This document shows positions 57,301 through 64,000 of a DNA stretch of 64,000 nucleotides, piece after piece. Within the stretch, counting starts at the first letter, position 1. Each line of letters opens with the position of its first letter. The stretch lies in NCBI RefSeq assembly GCF_022539505.1, contig NC_061514.1, positions 40,288,869-40,352,868 on the forward strand, read 5' to 3'. The notes beneath the pieces are model-generated. The model saw only the letters and a program-made list of their open reading frames with translations. It was not told the origin of the DNA and made no database searches. The DNA comes from Lolium rigidum (lineage: Eukaryota > Streptophyta > Magnoliopsida > Poales > Poaceae). The position numbers were made by a program, and so were the translations under genes.

Positions 57301-58575
57301 CAACTGAAGTATAATGTGACTTGTGTGCTCCAAGTTTTTAAACCTTCTTGCTATTTAGTTTAAATTTTCACCATTATAGGTTCTTCATCTTTTACATACC
57401 AAAGTGCTCGCTTATTGATCCATCATCCGTTGTAGGTCTTTGCTTTTGTATTCATCGATGGCATTGTTATTCTGGTAAGCATCATCAAGTTAGAGCTCTG
57501 CTATCCATTATAATAACATTACATAGCCATGTTCCTGATATGGATTGCTCATGGAGGCTTTTTTTGTGGGATGATATGTTCTTGTATGGATTGAACCATC
57601 AATGTTTTCCACATTCTCAACAAAACACAACCTGAGCGTTTTTCTTTCTATGCCATCCATTGTAATGATCAAATGAGAATTAATTACTACATATGATCCA
57701 AATTAGTTGTCAGTTTGTCACAGGTTTCATGAACCTATACAGATTTTAGAAATATTGTACCTAAACCTACGACAATGATATTTGGATCGGAGGGAGTACT
57801 TAAGTTTGACGAGTGTATTTTAGGGCTTAGCTTAGGTGGTTGGATGGAGTATGTTGGGCTTGGACCTGTTATTTGCAAAATAGACTTGAGATTAATGGAA
57901 AACATTTGCAAAATCAAAATAGAGAGTGCACATTGTTATTTTTTTACGTTTTTACATAGATACAAAATTCAAAGGCATTAGTTTATTTATGAGACGTGCG
58001 TGCACGTGTACTCTTACTAGTACAAAGAAAGGATTCTGAAATCTTAGAGGGAAGAGGCGGAAGAGATACATAATGGCAGAGAGGTATTGCAGAGAGGAAT
58101 GAGGAGTCCATCGGCAAGAAAACTTGATCGATTACAGCGGCAATGAATATTTAATCTAGTACAGCAGCGGCAATGAACATTTAATCTAGTACAGCGGCAA
58201 GGAACTTACATCATTCAACCTTGACCCAGCAGCCAGATGGAGAGCCAAAGAATTAGCGATCCGGAGAAGTTGAGAACGTCGAGGGGAGAGCTCGGTCCAG
58301 AGAGGCACCACGATCGGATCTGCTGGCGGCGGCTCTAGGTTTTACTCGCGGTAGGTGATATAACTTCTGACTTGGGGTGGGAGGTAAACGTGAGTGACCT
58401 CATGGTAAAAAAAAGTGGGCGAGCCGGGAGTTTCTTTTTTCTCTAAGCGTGAAATTTAGGACGCATTGTCCTGCGTCTTAGCAAACGTCTCAACACACGG
58501 CTCAGCCACGGATGTAGGGACGAATATAAAAACGTCCACTGGATAGCGTCTTTACATGACTATTTTTTTGTAGTG
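54341..58575. mobile_element. E6: CACTA element (4235 bp) containing a Helitron
   Basis: The terminal inverted repeats are CACTACAAGAAAAACGTC on the left and the inverse of CACTACAAAAAAATAGTC on the right. They are flanked by a 3-bp duplication, tgc, at 54338-54340 and 58576-58578. Removing E6 restores the E2-like sequence cttctcatgcatccaa. Subterminal gacgc and cgtctca motifs repeat at 54360-54600 and 58440-58560. No transposase is recognised. Bases 55423-58020 are a Helitron. Short tandem repeats (gcggcaatgaacatttaatc) lie at 58136-58205. Confidence 0.9.
55423..58020 (+). mobile_element. Helitron (non-autonomous, 2598 bp)
   Basis: The 5' end TCTCTACTACTAATAAAAG follows an A. The 3' end is CTAG at 58017-58020, followed by T, preceded by a hairpin (acgtgc facing gcacgt at 57993-58006) about 10 bases upstream. 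Insertion between A and T, a TC start and a hairpin-CTAG end are the Helitron signature. No Rep/helicase gene is present. A GC-rich 5' part (55470-56230) may be captured gene sequence, but no domain is recognised. An isolated Stowaway-like end (ggatcggagggagta) occurs at 57783-57797. Confidence 0.85.
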
Positions 58576-59089
58576 TGCATCCAAATCCTTGAGCCAACCA
58601 CTATGCCATTTGTGTCCACCATACCTACCTACTACATGGTATTTCTCCGCCATTCCAAAGTAAATTGCTTGAGTGCTACCTTTAAACAATTCAAAAGTTA
58701 TTACCTCTTATTTGTGTCAATGTTTTATAGCTCATGAGGAAGTATGTGGTGTTTATCTTTCAATCTTGTTGAGCAACTTTCACCAATGGACTAGTGGCTT
58801 CATCCGCTTATCCAATAATTTTGCAAAAAGAGCCGGCAATGGGATTCCTGAGTCCCAAATTAATTAATAAAAATAGACACTCCTCCATGGTATGTGATTG
58901 TTGGACGGCACCCGAAGGATTCGGTTAGCCATGGCTTGAGAAAGCAAAGGCGGGGAGGAGTGTCATCATAATAAAACTAAAATAAAAAGGCACTCCTTCA
59001 TGGTATGAGATTGTTGGCAGGCACCCGAGGATTCGGTTAGCCATGGTTTGTGAAAGAAAGGTTGGAAGGAGTGCCACCCAAAAATAAAA
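58576..59089 (+). other. E5 internal region after E6, with duplicated hairpins like those of E3
   Basis: The first about 110 bases continue the E2-like backbone. From about 58690 the sequence instead matches E3 20840-21230, including hairpin units at 58878-58962 and 58991-59073. No gene. Confidence 0.75.
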
Positions 59090-59532
59090 GGGATTTCTAT
59101 TTTCGTGCCCTCAGGTCCTTAGTTGTACTCAGTTTTCCCCAGCTCCTTAGTTTTTCCTCAGTTTTCCCCAAGCCCTTGTTTGAAACCCGCAGAAGCAGCT
59201 CAGACGGCAGGATTCCCGTTTAGTTGACCGTTCTGTCACGTGTGGGGCCGCGTCTTGTGGGGCCGCGTCGTGTGGGCCCGCGTCGCGTGGGGCTGGTAGA
59301 AAGGGACCGCGTGGGACAGGACGAGAAGCGTTTGGTTGCACGTGAGCGAGGAGCTGGGTTCTGTCTCTCTCGGCCCCAAATTGGCATTATTAAGTGCACC
59401 TTTTTCCCCTCTTTCTCTCTCGTCCTTTTCACCAAATTAGTATAAAATCTAGAGAAGCTTGCATTTCTGACTTTCTTCAATTATTTGTGCCTTTTGGCCC
59501 TCGTTGTTTGCCCAATATGGCAGCAAATCTAG

Positions 59533-59640
59533 TACTCCCTCTGGTCCATATGTATGTAGTTAAATCTAGAAGCAAATCTCCAGGATAATGTACGATAAAT
59601 TCACAGTCATAGTAAATCTAGAAAACTAAGTACGGCCAAC
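59533..59640 (+). mobile_element. Truncated Stowaway-like end
   Basis: tactccctctggtccatatg is a typical Stowaway terminal repeat. No facing end is found within 300 bases. Confidence 0.4.
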
Positions 59641-59807
59641 AAAATATAGTAGACTAGGGATAGATAATCCCTAGATAATATGGATAGATAATAGGCTGCA
59701 TACACAGCAGCCAACATAGTAACAGGTTCTTCACAGCACCATCATACTAACATAACAACAAGGGATCCCTAGCTAACAACAAAGGGATCCCAACAACAAA
59801 CTAGGAG

Positions 59808-59828
59808 GCAGCAGCAGCAGCAGCAGCA
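59808..59828. repeat. (GCA)n microsatellite
   Basis: Seven consecutive gca/agc triplets lie just beyond the 3' end of the zf-XS gene. Confidence 0.9.
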
Positions 59829-59845
59829 CACGTCCAGGACTCCGC

Positions 59846-61026
59846 CTACCCCATCTGGCTCTGCCTCCACTTGTTGCTCTTGCTCCCCTTGGGAGCCTTG
59901 GGCTTGAGCGGAGGCATGCGGCCGGCGGAGATCTCCACCCGCTGCAAGCCGCGGAGGTGCATGCCGAGCGCCCTGTGCTTGGCGCGGAAGGAGTGGACGT
60001 TCACCGTCGTGCCGACGTTGGGGAAGGTGTTGCTGATGTTCTCAGCATGCGTGACGAGGCAGTTGAAGTCCGTGGCGCCGAGTCTCCTGGTGCAGAAGGG
60101 GCACCTGTACACCCCCTTGGCGAAGTAGGAGATGTACTGGCCGACCTGCAGCCTCCGCAACACTTGGCGAGTCTTGACGTCCTCCTCCTCTTCGTCGCTG
60201 CCGACGTCGCTGCCAGACATCTGATCCATATCAAACAGAAACTAGTGAATGAGTTGCAACGATGACTAACGTACATGATAACAAAGTTAAGAAAAACAGA
60301 GTCAGCCTCAGTTAGAGTGGACATGATTATATATCTACAGGGAAGGTGTTAGCGAACTAAAGCTCATGCACAACAGATTTGTACACAGCAGTGGTTCGCT
60401 GAACCCTCCCTGTAAAAATTTGTGCCCAACCATTCATCATAGGCAAAGAAACAGATTCTAGATCTGAACTAGATCTGAACTTGAACACATTCGAGATTAT
60501 TTGCAAAATTAAACGGTTGATATCTTTTGATTAGTGCATAAAATAACCGATTGAGATCCCATGATTACTTGCATAAATTAACTGATTGAGATCCAATATT
60601 ACTTGCATAAATTAACCGAACAAGCCGAACCCCAAATCTTAAACGAAATCAAGAAGTGATCAAAACAAAATGGAATAAAATCGGCACAAATATTAGCCCA
60701 ATACTCATCCATCTACAGATCCATCTACACCAGCAAAAATAGGGTTCAAAAAGGAATGGGGAACAAAAAAGGAAGCAAACCGTAGTTACCTCGTTCCATG
60801 GGTCCTCCGAGGAGGTGTCGTAGGGGTTCGGGGGCGGGACGTACGGCGCGGGGTCGTAGGGGTCCCATCCCGCCGGGATCCGATCGCCACCGGCGGCAGC
60901 AGCCTCCGATGCACCGGCGACGGCGGCGGCGGCGGCGTCGTCGTCCGTAGAGGGGACGGCGCCGAAGATGGAGGCGTCGCGCTTTGAGCCCACCTCGACG
61001 ATGGGATTGGCATTCTCCTTGTCCAT
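59846..61026 (-). CDS. zf-XS zinc-finger protein, two exons, 203 aa
   Basis: Exon 1 is 61026-60790 (79 codons, MDKENANPIVEVGSKRDASI onward). It is acidic and Ala-rich, then Pro/Tyr-rich (PYDPAPYVPPPNPYDTSSED). The intron, 60789-60221, has GTAACT and GGATCAG ends. Exon 2 is 60220-59846. The frame is continuous, with a stop at 59846. Residues 119-170 have CPFC, THA, then SFRAKHRALGMHL, giving C119, C122, H137 and H161. This is the spacing and flanking pattern of the zf-XS finger found in SGS3/FDM/IDN2 proteins of RNA-directed DNA methylation. XS and coiled-coil domains are absent, and the C-terminus is short and basic. A CT-rich leader and a TTTATAG motif lie about 100-130 bases upstream of the ATG. 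No lesion is seen. A poorly annotated host gene or a captured gene are both possible. Confidence 0.72.
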
Positions 61027-61966
61027 CTCTACGGCGGAGGAAGAGGAAGAGGGAGAGGGAGAGGGTTTTTTGCTTTGGAGAAGATGATGGGACGTGAGAG
61101 AGTTGGCGATGCGTGAGCGAGTGAGAGTGACAGAGAGAGTGCGAGGAGGCGTCTATAAAGGCGAGGGGTGGTTAATGCGACCCGCGTCCTACGCGTGCAC
61201 GGGTGCACGTACGCACGTCTTGGACTTCGCAACGCGACACACGTCCACGATTGCACGTCTCGACTTCTCCACCGCGACCCGCGTCTACGCGTCAACAATT
61301 GAACGTGTCCTCGAGTCTAACCCCGGAAATTTAGATATACTCGGGTATACCCTCGAGTCTTATACTAGCATTTTTTGTGTGCTCAATTTTCCCCTCGAGT
61401 GCTAATATCGGCTAGTGCAATATACTCAGTTTTACCCTCAAGTGGCTGGTCAACGAGAGAGTCAACAAATGGGATTAACTAGTTAAATGAGTCATTTAAT
61501 GTGCAAAAAAATCCTAAAAAGAGTGGCACTTACTCATGAAGTCTTTACCACAAATTGCCACTTCTCAAATCATAGATAAATCATAGATAAATCAAGTTTT
61601 ACCACAAATTGCCACTTCTCAAATCACCTAGTAGCTATGAAGGTGCATGGTTTTCCACAATAAGCCCTTCCCAAAACACTGATGTATATTGGTATTGCAA
61701 ATAGTTTGAGGTAGGCCAAGATGGGTTTCATTGTACAAAACAAGCATTTTCCATTTTTTAAATCTCATATTTGAATCCCTTAGTCTATTTACTACTCAGG
61801 TGCCCTTGGTTTCTTGATAGTACTCGGTTTTGCCCTCTCTCTTCACAAATTCTCGCGAGACGTGCATCATCGCCCTGATTGGTCTAGCCCATGTCACGCG
61901 GATCGTGCCCGCCGACCGTTGATCGTATGATATAGGGAACGGGCAGGATAACCCCTCTGCTCTCTC
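61027..61966. other. zf-XS gene promoter region and unclassified flank
   Basis: Bases 61027-61160 look like a CT-rich leader and core promoter on the minus strand. Beyond them, repeated ccctcgag and actcagttttaccctc motifs occur at 61310-61440, and another partial copy of the putative terminal motif at 61795-61835. No gene. Confidence 0.45.
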
Positions 61967-61969
61967 TGT

Positions 61970-62564
61970 TGGCGTTATTTTTCACGCAAAAAATGATAAA
62001 CCATCACCGATTTGTTGTTACCATTACTTTTCACGCAAAAAAAATGATAAACCATCACCGATTTGTTGTTGCCATTACTTTTCACGCAAAAAATGATAAA
62101 CCATCAACAATTTGATGTAGCCATTACTTTTCACGCAAAAAAATGATAAACCATCAACAATTTGATGTAGCCATTACTTTTCACGCAAAAAAAATGATAA
62201 ACCATCAACAATTTGTTGTAGCCATTACTTTTGACGCAAAAAAAATGATACAGTAAACCATCACCGATTTGTTGTTGCCATTACTTTTCACGCAAAAAAT
62301 GATAAACCATCACCGATTTGTTGTTGCCATTACTTTTCACGCAAAAAATGATAAACCATCAACAATTTGTTGTAGCCATTACTTTTCACGCAAAAAATGA
62401 TAAACCATCAACAATTTGTTGTTGCCATTACTTTTCACGCAAAAATATGATAAACCATGCATCACCGATTTGTTGTTGCCATTACTTTTCACGCAAAAAA
62501 AATGATAAACCATCAACAATTTGTTGTAGCCATTACTTTTCACGCAAAAAATGATAAACCATCT
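61970..62564. repeat. Minisatellite, about 12 copies of a 50-bp unit
   Basis: The unit is approximately gccattacttttcacgcaaa, then aaatgataaaccatcaacaa, then tttgttgta. Copies vary in the A-run (6-8), in caacaa versus caccga, and in gttgtag, gttgttg or gatgtag. One copy has gacgc for cacgc and an inserted cagta. Frames through it are a consequence of the repeat. Confidence 0.93.
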
Positions 62565-64000
62565 ATCTTTGTATAGAATGATAAACCTATCACGTATGAT
62601 TTTTGAGGTCATTTAGAGAAGGCAGAAAAAACCTAATTTGTTACAAAAGCTGGTTTCAAGTGAGACCTAACCAAGTTTGGCATACATGATGGCATACCTA
62701 TAACAACAAGGAATATCTAAAAGGGAAAGTTTCAGAAAATTTGAAATTTAGGGTGAAAATGATGCCATACATGATGCTTGTTTTTCGAGGTTTTGACCTG
62801 AAAATCAATTGGGTATTATAAAGGGAAATAAAATGTTCGAAAAATGTAAAAACGAAACAATCTATCTATCTATGTATAGAAGATCAGCTGTATGAAATTT
62901 GAGGTTATTTAGAGAAGGTAGAAAAAAACACCTTGTTAGAAAAGCTTGGTTTCAGCGAGACGAAACGGCATGCGCTTAAGCAAAGTGATTTTTTCGAACA
63001 TCTCCAAATGACCCCAAATTTTCCATACATGATGCCATACGTGTAACAACAAGGAACCCTATCTAAAAAGTGTCAAAAAAGTTTGCCCAACCGTATAGCT
63101 CTATCAAAAAGAACCTCACCATGGCGCTAGTATAATTTTGGGATAGTTACAAACTTTCGTTACCTAACCTTCAACATGAAACTTGTTTCAAATTCATTTT
63201 GGCCTACAAGAAACAAATCCCAACTTGATTCGAGCACCACAGCCTCCAAACGATGCCGATGCCGATATCGGCATGGTCAGAACGGCTATGCTCGCCGCCC
63301 CTGCTAGGTCAACGTCGGGATGCACCCTCAATCCCGTCCCCTCATTCGATCACTGACACACCAGAGATACCGCCGAGACCAATGCCGAACGTACATGCTG
63401 ATGCCAATGCCGAACATGCATGCACGCCGCTGTGGGCACGGCCACGCCGACCCACTATGCTGGACGCCACAGACCGCCGCGAGGTCTTTCCCTTCGCCAC
63501 CACACTCTTCTAGCACCCACCTATACACGCCAGAAAGGAGAGACACTAGTTTTCTCTACATTGCTCGCGTTCGTGTCCGACACGGTCAGTCAAAGTTTTA
63601 AGGTGGTCGTCGATGTCGTCGACCATTTCTTCTCTTCTTTGCATGGTTAAACGCGTCTAGTTCATATCTATCTAATGCGTCTGGTCTCGCCTCATGCAGT
63701 TCTTTGTGGACGTCGATCTCATCTCGGCACCCCGCATGCCACCTCCTCCGTGCCATCGCTGTAGAGCTCCGTTTAAAAATCTAATCCTACCCGTGTATTG
63801 CCCCTTGTATCAGCGTCATGGCCCCACTTGTCATTTGATATACCGAAGCCCCACTCGTTCGCGTTTTGGTCAGGGATACAGCGATGCTTACGGTCAAACA
63901 AAGATGCATGGTCTGACGTGTCTTTGCAGGCTCTACATGGCCCCACTAGTCAGAAGATAATGGTCAACCGTCGGGCAACCGGCCGTTACATCACGTGTGA
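62565..64000. other. Unclassified sequence at the right edge
   Basis: No gene is recognised. Bases 62575-63080 contain two diverged copies of a segment (tagaatgataaacctatc... at 62573 and tagaagatcagctgtatg... at 62877, each followed by ttgaggttatttagagaagg-like text). Frames at 63253-63960 show no domain. Confidence 0.35.

Larger units (their letters stand above)
50401..59089 (+). mobile_element. E5: E2-family Athila-like element, interrupted, 3' LTR not in window
   Basis: It starts TGATACGTCTCCGACG at 50401 inside an intron of the E4 gene. The 5' LTR is 50401-52147 (1747 bp) and matches the E2 LTRs closely in inverted orientation. Primer site, conserved ORF and noncoding region follow. E6 (54341-58575) interrupts it, and the E5 sequence resumes at 58576. 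At 59089-59090 it meets a Mutator-like terminus. E5 may continue beyond the window or may be truncated there. Confidence 0.88.
59090..64000. mobile_element. Probable Mutator-like element, right end outside the window
   Basis: E5 is interrupted at gggatttctattttcgtgcc (59090), a Mutator-type G-rich start followed by a repeated actcagttttcccc motif (59130-59180). Related actcagttttaccctc (61426) and actcggttttgccctc (61819) copies recur in the same direction. The last 120 bases of the window, read on the minus strand, loosely resemble 59200-59240 (gttgacc, then gtggggcc). The target duplication cannot be checked because the far end is not visible. The region carries a zf-XS gene and a minisatellite. 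Confidence 0.45.

Noticed and set aside
62318..62554. Repetitive protein frame in the minisatellite
   Set aside because: It is a by-product of the 50-bp repeat; the repeat length varies and the frame breaks in neighbouring copies.
61970..62564. CRISPR-like repeat array
   Set aside because: The whole 50-bp unit is repeated with no unique spacers, and the genome is a plant nuclear genome.

Overview
The window is plant nuclear DNA from a grass, most likely a Triticeae-type genome (wheat, barley, rye or a relative). The evidence is dense nested LTR retrotransposons of the Athila type with tRNA-Asp primer sites, Stowaway and Tourist MITEs, CACTA, Mutator and Harbinger elements, a Helitron and L1-type LINE tails. 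No tRNA, rRNA, CRISPR array or prokaryotic operon is visible. Family names beyond superfamily level are my inference, because no search was possible.

Left block, 1-24150. A LINE reading frame (1-330 and 23954-24150, minus) is split by a 23.6-kb nested structure. E1 (331-23948, minus, TSD gatgg) is a gag-only Athila-like element. E2 (1135-8118, minus, TSD agtca) sits in its left LTR and E3 (13470-23287, plus, TSD atgat) in its right LTR. Removing E2 and E3 leaves E1 LTRs of about 1.61 kb each. All three use a tRNA-Asp-type primer site, and none encodes reverse transcriptase or integrase. E3 keeps a damaged gag, a protease remnant and an Athila ORF3.

Middle block, 24150-35070. This holds a B3-domain pseudogene cut by a truncated LTR, a 1.8-kb Mutator-like element (27098-28934, 9-bp TSD) with two convergent genes, GC-rich unclassified DNA and retroposon 3' ends with poly(A). 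It ends with a 1.66-kb CACTA element (32678-34338, TSD cat) carrying a 307-bp Mutator MITE with a perfect 9-bp TSD, followed by Stowaway and Tourist MITEs.

Right-centre block, 35069-47130. A complete-length but broken Copia element (35069-41420, minus) lacks a recognisable primer site. It is followed by a LINE tail with a 16-bp TSD, a wall-associated-kinase-like extracellular exon flanked by an inverted repeat of its own signal-peptide region, a decayed PIF/Harbinger ORF1, a CACTA terminus and a perfect 22-bp hairpin.

Right block, 47168-64000. A Tat-like gypsy element (E4) supplies an LTR, three hairpin-forming leader repeats and a spliced gene of the putative gypsy-type transposon family. 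E5, an E2-family element on the plus strand, is inserted 9 bp inside an E4 intron. E5 carries CACTA element E6 (54341-58575, TSD tgc), which carries a Helitron (55423-58020). E5 is interrupted or truncated at 59089 by a probable Mutator-like element that runs to the window end. That region contains an intact two-exon zf-XS zinc-finger gene (59846-61026, minus) and a 12-copy 50-bp minisatellite.

The points most worth following are the conserved membrane-type ORF of the pol-less E2/E5 family, the zf-XS gene in a transposon context, and the repeated structured RNA elements in E3/E5 and E4.
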